Shown in pieces: positions 32,138 through 40,854 of a stretch of 64,000 nucleotides of DNA (the stretch's first letter is position 1; the number at the start of each line of letters is the position of its first letter). Under the pieces are notes generated by a model. The model saw nothing but the letters and a program-made list of their open reading frames with translations. It had not been told where the DNA came from and did no database searches. The DNA is from Bacteroidaceae bacterium (GTDB lineage Bacteria > Bacteroidota > Bacteroidia > Bacteroidales > Bacteroidaceae). Location: assembly GCA_017524545.1 (NCBI GenBank), contig JAFXVN010000085.1, positions 1-64,000 on the forward strand, in the 5' to 3' direction. The position numbers and the translations under genes are program-made.

Positions 32138-32145
32138 CAAAGGTA
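32138..32145 (-). promoter_or_regulatory. -7 box of the polysaccharide export gene
   Basis: Minus strand TACCTTTG followed by TGC, 24 bases before the start codon. Confidence 0.55.
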
Positions 32146-32270
32146 CATCTTTTTCTTTTATCTGCAAAACAGAGCGCAAGAAAAAAGGGCTAAGGATTAG
32201 GGATTAGGGATTTATTCTCCCATTTCCTAAATTTCTTAACGCTTAATTCTTAATTCTTGATTTAATTTTG

Positions 32271-32278
32271 TACCTTTG
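32271..32278 (+). promoter_or_regulatory. -7 box of the BT0820-like HAD gene
   Basis: TACCTTTG followed by CAG, 32 bases before the start codon, preceded by TTAATTC tandem repeats. Confidence 0.6.
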
Positions 32279-32309
32279 CAGCAGAAAAGCAAACTATAGC
32301 AAGACAAGT

Positions 32310-32729
32310 ATGACAATAGCAGTTGATTTCGACGGGACTATCGTCGAGCACCGTTACCCCGAAATCGGCAAGGAACTGCCCTTTGCCACACAAACACTGA
32401 GAATGCTCATCGAAGACCGCCACAAGCTCATCCTTTGGAGCGTGCGCGAAGGCAAGCTTCTGGACGAAGCCATAGAATGGTGCCGCAAACGCGGTGTGGA
32501 ATTCTATGCCGTCAACAAGGACTACCCCGAAGAGGATCTCACCAAGAACCAAAACTTCAGCCGGAAAATCAAGGCAGACCTGTGGATTGATGACCGTAAC
32601 ATTGGCGGCCTTCCCGACTGGGGCACCATCTACCAAATGATTAAAGAAAAGAAAACCTACGAACAGATTCTCATGGAACGGATGTCGCTCGAAGAACCGA
32701 AGCCACAAAAGAAATGGTGGCAGTTCTGA
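32310..32729 (+). CDS. Small HAD-superfamily hydrolase, BT0820-like
   Basis: 139 residues. Motif I is AVDFDGTIVEH with the DxD nucleophile pair at the very start, motif II is ILWSVREG, and motif III/IV is in ADLWIDDRNIGG. There is no cap domain. It resembles the structurally solved Bacteroides protein BT0820, a phosphatase of unknown substrate. The C-terminal tail ends KKWWQF. The frame is open 14 codons further upstream, but that would start inside the promoter. Confidence 0.75.
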   Translation: MTIAVDFDGTIVEHRYPEIGKELPFATQTLRMLIEDRHKLILWSVREGKLLDEAIEWCRKRGVEFYAVNKDYPEEDLTKNQNFSRKIKADLWIDDRNIGGLPDWGTIYQMIKEKKTYEQILMERMSLEEPKPQKKWWQF

Positions 32730-32744
32730 AGGCAGTTCACATTC

Positions 32745-32822
32745 CATAGTTCATAGTTAAAGATTATGAAAATGAGGCGAGAACTAAAAAATATGAACTA
32801 TGAACTATGAACTATGAACTAT
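32745..32822. repeat. AACTATG tandem repeats
   Basis: Four tandem AACTATG units on the right and an AGTTCATAGTT piece on the left, with opposite orientation, between the HAD gene and the next promoter. The same word occurs near 60.75 kb, where it encodes the MATE C-terminus. Confidence 0.65.
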
Positions 32823-32828
32823 TTTTCG

Positions 32829-32836
32829 TACCTTTG
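32829..32836 (+). promoter_or_regulatory. -7 box of the small membrane protein gene
   Basis: TACCTTTG followed by CAG, 41 bases before the start codon. Confidence 0.6.
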
Positions 32837-32877
32837 CAGAGCAAACAAATAAAAACAACACAAAACAACATACAACT

Positions 32878-33039
32878 ATGAAACAGAATTTGGGTATCAT
32901 CCTTATCGTGCTCGGCGCACTGATGCTCATCATCAGCTATTTTGCAGACCTGGTAGATTACAACTTCTACAACATCGGTGCACTGCTCATCATCATTGCC
33001 GGCATCGTCACACACATCATGATGACGAAACGCTCTTAG
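32878..33039 (+). CDS. Small two-helix membrane protein
   Basis: 53 residues with two membrane helices: LGIILIVLGALMLIISYF and YNIGALLIIIAGIVTHIM, joined by a short acidic loop (ADLVDYN). This looks like the small DUF3098- or DUF3185-type membrane proteins seen in many Bacteroidetes; I cannot be more specific. It starts a run of three same-strand genes encoding envelope proteins (beta-barrel and transglutaminase) with a 41-base gap to the next. Confidence 0.6.
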   Translation: MKQNLGIILIVLGALMLIISYFADLVDYNFYNIGALLIIIAGIVTHIMMTKRS

Positions 33040-33080
33040 CCTCGCATCCTTCACCCCGCAAAACCCGCAACAAAGAAGCC

Positions 33081-33716
33081 ATGAGACCCACCCGCAAGAC
33101 AATGGCTCTATGTGCCATATTGTGCCTGAGCCTCAATGCCCAGGCACAATTCGATGACGACTACGACGTGGAAGAATGGAGTCTGGAAGAAGAAGAGGCG
33201 CCAAAACCACAGCACAAGGAATACAAGAATGCCATCTATCTGCAGTATTCCCCTTCGCGCTACAAAGTCAGCGATGACTGCCGTGTACACTTCAACGAAT
33301 TCCTACTGGGCTACAACCGCCTTATTCAGGTCATGGAGGAGAAGCCATACTTCGTTGAGGCAGGTGCCAACGTTAAGTTCTCATGGACTAAGGACATGAT
33401 GGATGCACGGGTCATCACCTTCCGCATCCCTGTCAACGTCCTCTACAAAATATATCCGTGGAAGGAGAAGGACTATGCCATCGCCCCATTCGCAGGAGCT
33501 TCTGTACGCGCCATTGCTATGGCACACGACTGTTCCAGCCACACGAATCTCTGCGGCAGCAACGGATGGGGACGTTTCCAAGTCGCATGGCAGGCAGGCA
33601 TACGCTTCTACATGAACCGCTATTTCCTCGGCTTTAGCTATTCGCGCGACTTCCGAGACTCCAGCAAGTTCCCTGGCGTGCGTGAGTGCGGCGTACACTT
33701 GGGCTGTTGCTTCTAA
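33081..33716 (+). CDS. Outer-membrane beta-barrel protein
   Basis: 211 residues with a signal peptide cut near AQA-QF, an acidic spacer (DDDYDVEEWSLEEEE), then alternating strands (NAIYLQYSPSRYKVS, PYFVEAGANVKFSW, VITFRIPVNVLYKIY, GRFQVAWQAGIRFYM) that end in a terminal aromatic (CCF). The pattern fits an eight-strand porin-like barrel. No specific family is recognised. It lies 41 bases after the small membrane protein gene and 40 bases before the transglutaminase gene. Confidence 0.65.
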   Translation: MRPTRKTMALCAILCLSLNAQAQFDDDYDVEEWSLEEEEAPKPQHKEYKNAIYLQYSPSRYKVSDDCRVHFNEFLLGYNRLIQVMEEKPYFVEAGANVKFSWTKDMMDARVITFRIPVNVLYKIYPWKEKDYAIAPFAGASVRAIAMAHDCSSHTNLCGSNGWGRFQVAWQAGIRFYMNRYFLGFSYSRDFRDSSKFPGVRECGVHLGCCF

Positions 33717-33756
33717 GTCCTACTTTTACACTTTACACATTATATAATATATCATT

Positions 33757-35172
33757 ATGACAATACGACATTTTATCATAGCTGCAGCCCTATGCTCTGC
33801 CAGCCTTTCCGCAAATGCCCAAGGCACAAACAATGCAGCCGTCAATTATAGGGACCGCATCACCAACATGCCCGACTACCTCCAAAACTTCATTGATGAT
33901 TATATCGAGGCAACCCACGAGATTCTCAATGGCGGCGTAAACTGGCTAAGCAACCTCGCAATGTCAGAATACGTAGCAGGAATAGGAAGGGGAAAAGTTG
34001 GAGCCTACTGCCATACCCTGAAAGAAACAGCCTACACCACCGAATTCACTTTTCCCAGCTATTCGAGTCAAGATTTCATTAAACAGACCGTAGAGGAACT
34101 CGTCCAAAAACATACTAACAAGGCAGTAGACACTCTGAACTCATTCCTGCCCTATGCCTTTCTCTCCCTTAAATTTGATCACCCGGAAGCATTCTGGATT
34201 GGCAACGAATACCGCAACGAATCATCTTTCTCCTATTCATACAATTCCAATCCCTTCACAGGAAAAGGCACCGTCAATTACACAATAAAGCTTTTCTTCG
34301 TCCTGCACGACAACTACTACGACTACAACACCGGCGGCAACTACGATATTCGCAACAATGGCGAATTATACTATGATTTCCGCAACACTTCAAACATTGC
34401 CAGGGGCGTGAACATCTATAATACCTCTGTACAAAACATCTTGGAGCAATGCCAGAGCGTGTCACGGCATCGTAAGCTGCGGAAAGTACACGACTGGCTC
34501 ACCACCCATAATTGCTACAACCAATACCATTATAGCGATCCCTATACATATAATTTCTACTATTTGGGAGGTATTCCATGGAGTCCGTACAGTGCATTGG
34601 AAGGCAATACGGGAAAGCAGGCTCCTGTCTGCGAAGGCTATGCCCGTGCGTTGAAGGTGCTCTGCGATGCAATGGACATTCCCTGCATCCTGATGTCCGG
34701 CAATGCATTCAGCCCCTTCACAAAAAAATTCCAAGCACACATGTGGAACTATGTACAGATGGAAGATGGGAATTGGTACGCTATCGACCCCACATGGGAC
34801 GATCCCTTCAATGACAGGCAAGAAGCAGTTTCCGGCAAAGAATCGCGCCAGTGGTTCCTGCTCGGCAGCGAAGACAAAGTGGACGAGAACTTGACTTTCA
34901 TCCAGTCACATCCCGAAGACTGGATTGTCAGCTATCCAAACCAAGGCAGCCAGAATTGGAAGCTCCGGCCAGGACCGACACTTGCTCCCCATGCTTGGGT
35001 TGCCCCAGACCCCCATGACCCAAGCGGAGACGGCATCATCAACCAGGATGACATCAGCCTGATGGCATCAAAAATAGTAAACGATGATGATGACATCGAT
35101 GATGTTGACGGCAACGACCGCATCACTATCGGCGACTTGGTTCGCATCATCGACCGCTCCATCTCCAAATAA
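33757..35172 (+). CDS. Exported transglutaminase-like protein with C-terminal dockerin-like repeats
   Basis: 471 residues. Signal peptide (ALCSASLSANAQG). A transglutaminase core with the papain-like triad: Cys in QAPVCEGYARALK (about 291), His in QAHMWNYVQ (about 328) and Asp in YAIDPTWDDP (about 343). Residues 423-470 hold two calcium-loop motifs, DPSGDGIINQDDISLM and DVDGNDRITIGDLVRII, the plan of a type I dockerin. Such enzymes cut or crosslink peptides. A protein with cohesin-like domains lies about 11 kb away. A strong terminator follows. Confidence 0.8.
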   Translation: MTIRHFIIAAALCSASLSANAQGTNNAAVNYRDRITNMPDYLQNFIDDYIEATHEILNGGVNWLSNLAMSEYVAGIGRGKVGAYCHTLKETAYTTEFTFPSYSSQDFIKQTVEELVQKHTNKAVDTLNSFLPYAFLSLKFDHPEAFWIGNEYRNESSFSYSYNSNPFTGKGTVNYTIKLFFVLHDNYYDYNTGGNYDIRNNGELYYDFRNTSNIARGVNIYNTSVQNILEQCQSVSRHRKLRKVHDWLTTHNCYNQYHYSDPYTYNFYYLGGIPWSPYSALEGNTGKQAPVCEGYARALKVLCDAMDIPCILMSGNAFSPFTKKFQAHMWNYVQMEDGNWYAIDPTWDDPFNDRQEAVSGKESRQWFLLGSEDKVDENLTFIQSHPEDWIVSYPNQGSQNWKLRPGPTLAPHAWVAPDPHDPSGDGIINQDDISLMASKIVNDDDDIDDVDGNDRITIGDLVRIIDRSISK

Positions 35173-35196
35173 AGCTTTTCGTGGTTAAAACATAAA

Positions 35197-35236
35197 AGAG
35201 GATATGTCAGTTTATTTTGACATGTCCTCTTTTTTT
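35197..35236 (+). terminator. Strong intrinsic terminator between convergent genes
   Basis: AGAGGATATGTCA pairs with TGACATGTCCTCT (one mismatch) over an 8-base loop, followed by seven T. An A run on the left makes it work for the opposite strand too, ending the zeta-toxin transcript. Confidence 0.85.
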
Positions 35237-35237
35237 G

Positions 35238-35447
35238 TTATCGCTGCTTGCGGCGCGCCAGGGGGTCGCCGCTGTAGCTGTCGGCAATGCACTGCTCTGC
35301 CTCTGGCACCATCTCCAGGATTTTTCCATCACGACAAACGACAAGGCTCTGACGAGCTGCTCCGGCACGCTGCCACAAGCGGCTCTGTGCCCGACGCACG
35401 CCTTCGTCAATCAGGCGCTGCATCTCAAGTATCTCTTTCTCCTTCAT
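35238..35447 (-). CDS. Small partner protein of the zeta-toxin-like kinase
   Basis: 69 residues: MKEKEILEMQRLIDEGVRRA, then QSRLWQRAGAARQSLVVCRD, and a polar tail. The start overlaps the stop of the kinase gene by four bases (ATGA), so the two are translationally coupled. Small proteins with RLIDEGVRRAQ next to zeta-like kinases are common in Bacteroidetes. It does not resemble the epsilon antitoxin, and it follows the kinase instead of preceding it; antitoxin function is only a guess. Confidence 0.65.
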   Translation of the reverse strand: MKEKEILEMQRLIDEGVRRAQSRLWQRAGAARQSLVVCRDGKILEMVPEAEQCIADSYSGDPLARRKQR

Positions 35448-36052
35448 GCCTTCTCGCCCTCCACCGGCTTGCCGTATTTGTTTTGAAGCAGGCGGTAGGC
35501 CTCTGCCTCATAGACCACAACTTTGTCTCCGCCCAGACCGGATGCGATATGAACTGCAGGGCAGTCACTGTTGTCGTAGAGCGACCAGCTGTCAACAACC
35601 GGCATATAGAGCTGGAACAGATTGGACAGACCAGCCTCATAACGACGGTAAATGACATCTGTCGGAATACTGTGCCCGCCCATTGTGACACGTTTTGCCA
35701 CACGCGCTACGGCCTGCTCTGGGGTACTCAGCGAGAAGAACAGCAACGTGACAAAATAGCCGCGCCTACGTGCCTGCTGGATAAGCTTGACGTATGAACG
35801 TGTTGCCAATGTCGTCTCGAAAGCAAAAGTCTCGCCTTCCTTCAGCAAATAGATGATACGGTCTATCATCAGTCGCCCTGCTTGGATGGCTACGCCCTCC
35901 GGGTTGAAGGGAGAAAGGCCGGCCGCTATTTCGTCGGCATTGACGAACTCACGACAGCCCAACATCTCGGGCAAGACGGTGAACGAGGCCGTTGTCTTGC
36001 CTGCACCATTGCACCCGGCAATGATGTACAGCTTCATGTCCTTTTTTTCCAT
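35444..36052 (-). CDS. Zeta-toxin family P-loop kinase
   Basis: 202 residues from MEKKDMKLYIIAGCNGAGKT. The P-loop GCNGAGKTT (about 14-22), FVNADEIAAGLSPFNPE and ETFAFETTLATRS (the zeta glycan-binding glutamate region) and the arginine-rich LID RVAKRVTMGGHSIPTDVIYR are family features. Zeta toxins phosphorylate UDP-sugar precursors of the cell wall; chromosomal relatives may have other roles. Longer starts overlap trmD; this one leaves 8 bases. It sits downstream of trmD, pyrD and pyrK on the same strand. Confidence 0.75.
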   Translation of the reverse strand: MEKKDMKLYIIAGCNGAGKTTASFTVLPEMLGCREFVNADEIAAGLSPFNPEGVAIQAGRLMIDRIIYLLKEGETFAFETTLATRSYVKLIQQARRRGYFVTLLFFSLSTPEQAVARVAKRVTMGGHSIPTDVIYRRYEAGLSNLFQLYMPVVDSWSLYDNSDCPAVHIASGLGGDKVVVYEAEAYRLLQNKYGKPVEGEKA

Positions 36053-36060
36053 ATTATATA

Positions 36061-36783
36061 TTACTTTCTTTTCGTCTTTCCCCCTTTCTTGGGGCATTCT
36101 GGTGTTTCATCTTTCAGCAAATCCGGGCGAAGTCGCTGCGTGCGCTCCAGACTTTGCTGCAACTCCCATTCCTTAATCAGGCGCTCGTTGCCGGATAGCA
36201 GCACTTCAGGCACCTTCCAGCCCTTGTACTCGGCAGGACGAGTATAGACAGGTGCCGCCAGCAGATTGTCCTGGAAGGAATCGGATAGGGCGCTCTGCTC
36301 GTCGCCAATGGCACCAGGCAAGATGCGCACAATGGCATCGGCCATCACTGCCGCCGCCAATTCGCCACCTGTCAGCACATAATCGCCTATGCTCACTTCC
36401 TTGGTAATAAGGTGCTCTCTTATGCGATAGTCGATGCCTTTGTAGTGCCCGCAAAGGATGATGATGTTCTCGCATAGCGAAAGCGTGTTGGCCATCGGCT
36501 GGTCGAACTGTTCACCATCTGGAGTGGTGAAGATTATCTCGTCGTAATGCCTCTCAACAGTCAGTGCCGAGATGCAGCGGTCGATAGGTTCGCACTGCAT
36601 GACCATGCCCGCAAAACCGCCAAAGGGATAATCATCCACGCGTCGCCATTTGTCCAGCGTGTAGTCGCGCAGGTTGTGGATATGTATTTCCACCAATCCC
36701 TTCTTCTGCGCCCTGCCGACAATGGACTCCTGCATGAAGCCCTGTATCAACTCGGGCAATACGGTGATGATGTCTATTCGCAT
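36061..36783 (-). CDS. trmD: tRNA (guanine37-N1)-methyltransferase TrmD
   Basis: 240 residues. SPOUT knot motifs: [20 protein letters not shown], the substrate loop [30 protein letters not shown], and the cofactor-binding knot [20 protein letters not shown] with the catalytic aspartate. It methylates G37 of tRNAs to prevent frameshifts. Its start overlaps the pyrD stop by 10 bases. It is not next to rpsP, rimM or rplS as in many bacteria, but pairing with pyrimidine genes occurs in this phylum. The C-terminus is short and basic. Confidence 0.95.
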   Translation of the reverse strand: MRIDIITVLPELIQGFMQESIVGRAQKKGLVEIHIHNLRDYTLDKWRRVDDYPFGGFAGMVMQCEPIDRCISALTVERHYDEIIFTTPDGEQFDQPMANTLSLCENIIILCGHYKGIDYRIREHLITKEVSIGDYVLTGGELAAAVMADAIVRILPGAIGDEQSALSDSFQDNLLAAPVYTRPAEYKGWKVPEVLLSGNERLIKEWELQQSLERTQRLRPDLLKDETPECPKKGGKTKRK

Positions 36784-37682
36784 ATTCCTATGATGTCTTT
36801 CACACTCGAAAAGCCATGCCTGTCGAGATATTCGTTAATGCCTTTTGCCACCTTGATGCTGATGGCCGGGTCAAGGAAGTTGGCCGTTCCTATCTCTATG
36901 GCCGAAGCTCCTGCCAGCAGGAATTCCACTGCATCCTTCGCATTGCTGATTCCGCCAAGACCGATGACAGGAATCCGCACTGCTTTCGCCACCTGATATA
37001 CCATTCGCAAAGCCACAGGCTTGATGCACGGTCCGCTCAATCCACCTGTCCCGATGCTCAGCACGCGCCTGCGTTTCTCTATGTCGATAGCCATTCCCAT
37101 CAGCGTGTTTATCAGGCTGACGGCATCGGCTCCTGCATCCTGGACAGCAAGAGCAATGTCGGTGATGCTGGTCACATTTGGCGAAAGCTTCACGATGAGC
37201 GTCTTTCTGTATGCCTCGCGGACAGCCTTCACCACACTGGCTGCACCATCGGTTGTAGTGCCGAAGGCCATTCCGCCATGCTTGACGTTTGGACAGGAGA
37301 TATTGAGTTCTATTGCAGGAATGCAGTCGAGTTCATTGATACGTGCCGCACATTCCGCATAATCTTCTGGACTGTTGCCAGACACATTGACTATCATATT
37401 GGTCTGAATGTCCTTTATCTGCGGATAGATATGTTTGCAGAAGTAATCCACGCCCTTGTTCTGCAGACCAACGCAATTGAGCATACCCTGTGCTGTCTCG
37501 GCCATTCGCGGATAGGGATTGCCTTCACGGGGATGCAGGGTAGTTCCCTTGACAATAACGCCCCCCAACAGGCTCAGGTCAACGAAATCCTTATACTCTA
37601 TGCCGTAGCCAAACGTGCCGCTGGCCGTGAGGACAGGATTGACAAGCTTCAAGCCTGATATATTTACCTGTAAATCTGCCAT
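36774..37682 (-). CDS. pyrD: Dihydroorotate dehydrogenase, class 1B catalytic subunit
   Basis: 302 residues. FMN and substrate motifs: [13 protein letters not shown], the [12 protein letters not shown] loop, [19 protein letters not shown] with the catalytic cysteine typical of class 1 enzymes, [20 protein letters not shown], and [20 protein letters not shown]. It oxidises dihydroorotate to orotate in pyrimidine synthesis. The adjacent PyrK passes electrons to NAD, which makes this class 1B. It starts 19 bases after pyrK. Confidence 0.95.
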   Translation of the reverse strand: MADLQVNISGLKLVNPVLTASGTFGYGIEYKDFVDLSLLGGVIVKGTTLHPREGNPYPRMAETAQGMLNCVGLQNKGVDYFCKHIYPQIKDIQTNMIVNVSGNSPEDYAECAARINELDCIPAIELNISCPNVKHGGMAFGTTTDGAASVVKAVREAYRKTLIVKLSPNVTSITDIALAVQDAGADAVSLINTLMGMAIDIEKRRRVLSIGTGGLSGPCIKPVALRMVYQVAKAVRIPVIGLGGISNAKDAVEFLLAGASAIEIGTANFLDPAISIKVAKGINEYLDRHGFSSVKDIIGICE

Positions 37683-37701
37683 CTTACTCTTTTTCGCTTT
37701 A

Positions 37702-38475
37702 TCACCATTTCAACCTTTCAATGTTAAAGACAGGGCCTTCCTTGCAGACGCAGACGTTGCCATCCACCGTGTCCTCGACACAGCAGAGACAGGCACCCAA
37801 GCCGCAAGCCATCATGTTCTCCAAGCTGACCTCGCAAAGCGTATTTATCCGTTTTGCATAGGAAGCCATTGCCATCATCATAGGCTTAGGGCCGCAAACG
37901 GCAATACTGTCAAACTTTTCTCTCTGCAAGAGGCTGTGTTGCGTGACGAATCCTTTCTCGCCTTCCGAACCGTCTTCCGTGGTCACATAGACATCGCCAC
38001 AGGCACGGTAGGCTTCCAGTCGAACCAAGTCGGATTTGCTTCGTGCACCCAACAGGAACGTGGGGTGCCCGCCCATCCTCTTCATTTCCATTCCCATGAA
38101 AAGAAGCGGAGCAATACCTACGCCACCACCCACAAGCAACACCTTCTGTTCCGCCGATACAGGCATCGAGAAGCCCCTGCCCAAAGGCAGAATGGCATTC
38201 AGCACCGAACCAGGCTGCTTTTTCCACAGCGATACAGTGCCCTCTCCAACCTTTTGCACAAGGAAACCAACTTCATTCTTCGCATAGTCAACGTAGTGAA
38301 TACTGATGGGACGGCGCAGGAATGTATCCTTACTTTCATCGATACGAAGCTGGGCAAACTGTCCAGGGCACATCTCGGGAAGAGGGCCATCAGGATTGGT
38401 TGCAACGAGCAGCAGATACCGTTCGCTCGGATGCTCCACAGAAGTGACTTGCAGGTCTAAAATGTACTTCCTCAT
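37702..38475 (-). CDS. pyrK: Dihydroorotate dehydrogenase electron-transfer subunit PyrK
   Basis: 257 residues from [13 protein letters not shown]-binding [12 protein letters not shown]-binding [19 protein letters not shown], and a [2Fe-2S] cluster at [10 protein letters not shown]...VCKEGPVF near the end. It carries electrons from PyrD's FMN to NAD+. First gene of the pyrK-pyrD-trmD-zeta kinase series, with a -7 box 26 bases upstream. A start two codons earlier is possible. Confidence 0.93.
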   Translation of the reverse strand: MRKYILDLQVTSVEHPSERYLLLVATNPDGPLPEMCPGQFAQLRIDESKDTFLRRPISIHYVDYAKNEVGFLVQKVGEGTVSLWKKQPGSVLNAILPLGRGFSMPVSAEQKVLLVGGGVGIAPLLFMGMEMKRMGGHPTFLLGARSKSDLVRLEAYRACGDVYVTTEDGSEGEKGFVTQHSLLQREKFDSIAVCGPKPMMMAMASYAKRINTLCEVSLENMMACGLGACLCCVEDTVDGNVCVCKEGPVFNIERLKW

Positions 38476-38500
38476 ATACATTATTATATATAACGCACTG

Positions 38501-38508
38501 CAAAGTTA
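38501..38508 (-). promoter_or_regulatory. -7 box of the pyrK operon
   Basis: Minus strand TAACTTTG followed by CAGTG, directly downstream of the terminator of the XRE gene, which insulates it. Confidence 0.55.
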
Positions 38509-38510
38509 CA

Positions 38511-38547
38511 AAAAATATCGGAACATAAAGCATGTTCCGATATTTTT
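38511..38547 (-). terminator. Terminator of the XRE regulator gene
   Basis: AAAAATATCGGAACAT pairs perfectly with ATGTTCCGATATTTTT over a five-base loop. The T-rich right edge in both directions makes an effective terminator. It begins at the XRE stop codon. Confidence 0.85.
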
Positions 38548-39002
38548 CATTGCTTAGCGGGGAAAGTTTCAAAAGTTCCGTCGTCGTAGAAGACCCTAAT
38601 CTCCGCTATACGCCGCATCGGTTTGTCAAAACTTTTCGTTTCTGTCGCAGGAAACGAAGCAGAAGAGGCTGCCTGCTGGGCACCAGAAAACTGCTCCACG
38701 AAACTTGTCTGAAGCGGGATGCCCTGCATCTGGGGTGCAGCATTGGCAGACACCCCTTCGTTTGCTCCATTCTGCACAGCATCGGGAGCTGCGGAACTGA
38801 ACATTTCGCCTTTCCCGTCTATCAGCCAACTCATGTTGACCTCCGGAAAACGTTCGTGGATATTGTTCACCGTGTTGAGTGTCGGCTTGGTTCTACCACT
38901 AAAGATACTCGAGAGCGCTCCCTCGGAAATGCATATTTCTGCAGCAAAAACTTTCTGCGACATTCCCATGCGCTTCATAAGAGAAATGATACGATCCTTC
39001 AT
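38547..39002 (-). CDS. XRE-family helix-turn-helix protein
   Basis: 151 residues. N-terminal HTH: MGMSQKVFAAEICISEGALS with SSIFSGRTKPTLNTVNNI (about residues 11-48), followed by the WLIDGKGEM motif shared by many Bacteroides regulators. A low-complexity Ala/Gln/Ser linker (about 70-125) leads to a short strand pair MRRIAEIRVFYDDGTFETF. It binds DNA as a dimer; targets unknown. Own promoter and terminator, so it is a single-gene unit. Confidence 0.8.
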   Translation of the reverse strand: MKDRIISLMKRMGMSQKVFAAEICISEGALSSIFSGRTKPTLNTVNNIHERFPEVNMSWLIDGKGEMFSSAAPDAVQNGANEGVSANAAPQMQGIPLQTSFVEQFSGAQQAASSASFPATETKSFDKPMRRIAEIRVFYDDGTFETFPAKQ

Positions 39003-39057
39003 GATTTTTGATGCCCCTACGGGTTGTGAGTGTCTGTTTACGTTCTTAAATCGCGTG

Positions 39058-39065
39058 CAAAGTTA
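39058..39065 (-). promoter_or_regulatory. -7 box of the XRE gene
   Basis: Minus strand TAACTTTG followed by CACG, 56 bases before the start codon. Confidence 0.55.
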
Positions 39066-39781
39066 CGAAAAACACTTTACATCTCCAAACTTTAGCTTTA
39101 GAAATTCGAGGCAAGACTTTGTGTTTTTGTTTGCAAACCTATATTTCACAAAACGAAATTCCGAGTTTAGAAATGTGGTATTCCCTTATGCACAACTTTA
39201 TATGAAGCTCGGAACCCGCTTAAACCAAGCAACTTTCACAAAATTCTGCAATTATTTGGCTTTAAGCTTGTAAAACTCACCTCCGTTTTATGGTTTTGGC
39301 TCATCAGCTTCAAAAAAACGACATCCAGCATCCCTTGTGTGCAATTTTCCTACTCTTTTCGTTTTAATAATTATGCATTATCTGTTGGTTTACAATACAA
39401 TGTGGGGAAATTGATTTTGCGCATAAGTTTGCGTTTATGTATGCGAATCGGGTGGTTTTGCTTTTGGGGTTTTAGTTTGCAAACAAAAACAGCAGGGTGT
39501 TGTATGTGAGTATTTTGTGAATCAGCCTGACTTTTTGCTATGTGCGTCACGCCGTTTGATTTATTTAGGTTTTCAAATCAAAACTTGCGTAAAGACCCTA
39601 AAGAATAAGGAAAAACGGCAAAAACCGCGTCGTTTGCTGATTTTTGCCGCCGTTTGTCCCAAGGGCAAGCTTGGGGAATTTCACGCGATTCTCAGAGGGT
39701 ACAGACCCTGCATAAACCGTTTTGTTTCAGTGAATAAAGCCGATTTTCGAGCTTCACGAAACAATTCAAAACAGAACGGAT
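39066..39781. other. Gene-poor AT-rich stretch, no feature identified
   Basis: About 700 bases upstream of the XRE gene and at the 3' end of holA. It contains several TTTGCAAAC-type words and one 92-codon open frame on the plus strand that is not convincing. No promoter-terminator pair, tRNA or known RNA motif was seen. Confidence 0.4.
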
Positions 39782-40801
39782 TTAGTGCAAAATGAAGAAG
39801 ATTAAGTCCTGAAGAAGCTCTTCATGAGGGGTTCTGCAGCCCCCTACTCCCTTGCTTTGGGCATCAGTTTTGCGTATTTCAGCCAGAATTTGCATTACCT
39901 TCACGCCAGAGTAGTTTCTTCGAGCCGGACCGACATCCTGCCGCACCTTCCACTCGCTCTTTCCGAGCCATGCGGCAATGCCAGCGTCGCTTCTGTCGGG
40001 AGCATAATATGCAAGCATGACATCGGAAAAAAATGTAAACAAATTGGTAAGCGTGCGCACGATGGCAAAGCTGCGAGGGTTTCCCTGATAGTACTTGACG
40101 ATTTGGTTGGCACGAAAGATGTTGCGCTGGGCAAGTGCAGCCATCAGCTCAAAATCGTTGAAGTCCTTGCTCATGCCCGTCTGTTCCTCCACGAGTGTCG
40201 TCCCTACCACCCTACCACCTTCCGGAAGTGCCAGCAGAAGCTTGTCCATTTCAGTAGTCAGGCGACTCAGGTCTGCACCGACATGGCCGGCAAGCATCTG
40301 AATGGCTCGCGGCTCAATATCCACATCGTGGCTGCGGAAATACTGCGAAATGAAGGGCGGCAGCTGGTTTTCGTACAATTTCTTGCTCTCGAAGACCACG
40401 CCAGCCTGCTGAATCGCTTTGCTGACGGACTTGCGCTTGTCCAGAGTGCCGTGTTTATGGCAGAAGACAAGCACCGTCGTGGGCGTGAGATGGGTCAAAT
40501 AGGCATCCAAGCCATCGAGCGAGCGCATTGCCTGCGCCTCGCGCACAAGGACGACCCGCCGCTCTGCCATCATCGGATATGCATGTGCCAACTCGATAAC
40601 CTTATCGACATTCACATCGGCTCCATACACGACATCAAGATTGAAATCACGTTCATCCTTGCCCAGCACAGCATCGACGATGGCATCACTCAGCTTGTCG
40701 ATATAGTAATCCTCCTCTCCCATCAGGTAATAGACGGGCGCTATCTTCTGCGCCCTCACGTCGCGCAGTATCTCGTCGTATGTAATGCCCCTTGCTGCCA
40801 T
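39782..40801 (-). CDS. holA: DNA polymerase III delta subunit
   Basis: 339 residues. The family opening (DEILRDVRAQKIAPVYYLMG then EEDYYIDKLSDAI), a RVVLVREAQAM block, and the C-terminal collar helices (VRTLTNLFTFFSDVMLAYYA) fit HolA. As in other delta subunits, the P-loop is lost. It opens the sliding clamp in the clamp loader. It starts close to the AMP nucleosidase gene (53 bases) on the same strand, with a TGAAAA repeat in the gap. Confidence 0.92.
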   Translation of the reverse strand: MAARGITYDEILRDVRAQKIAPVYYLMGEEDYYIDKLSDAIVDAVLGKDERDFNLDVVYGADVNVDKVIELAHAYPMMAERRVVLVREAQAMRSLDGLDAYLTHLTPTTVLVFCHKHGTLDKRKSVSKAIQQAGVVFESKKLYENQLPPFISQYFRSHDVDIEPRAIQMLAGHVGADLSRLTTEMDKLLLALPEGGRVVGTTLVEEQTGMSKDFNDFELMAALAQRNIFRANQIVKYYQGNPRSFAIVRTLTNLFTFFSDVMLAYYAPDRSDAGIAAWLGKSEWKVRQDVGPARRNYSGVKVMQILAEIRKTDAQSKGVGGCRTPHEELLQDLIFFILH

Positions 40802-40854
40802 CTTAAAAGGTGAAAAATTGAAAAGGTAAAAAAGTAAAAGGGTGAAAAGATGGT

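Noticed and set aside
39517..39795. 92-codon open frame ending in the holA 3' end
   Set aside because: No promoter, odd composition, overlap with holA; possibly repeat DNA, but I could not confirm a second copy in this window.
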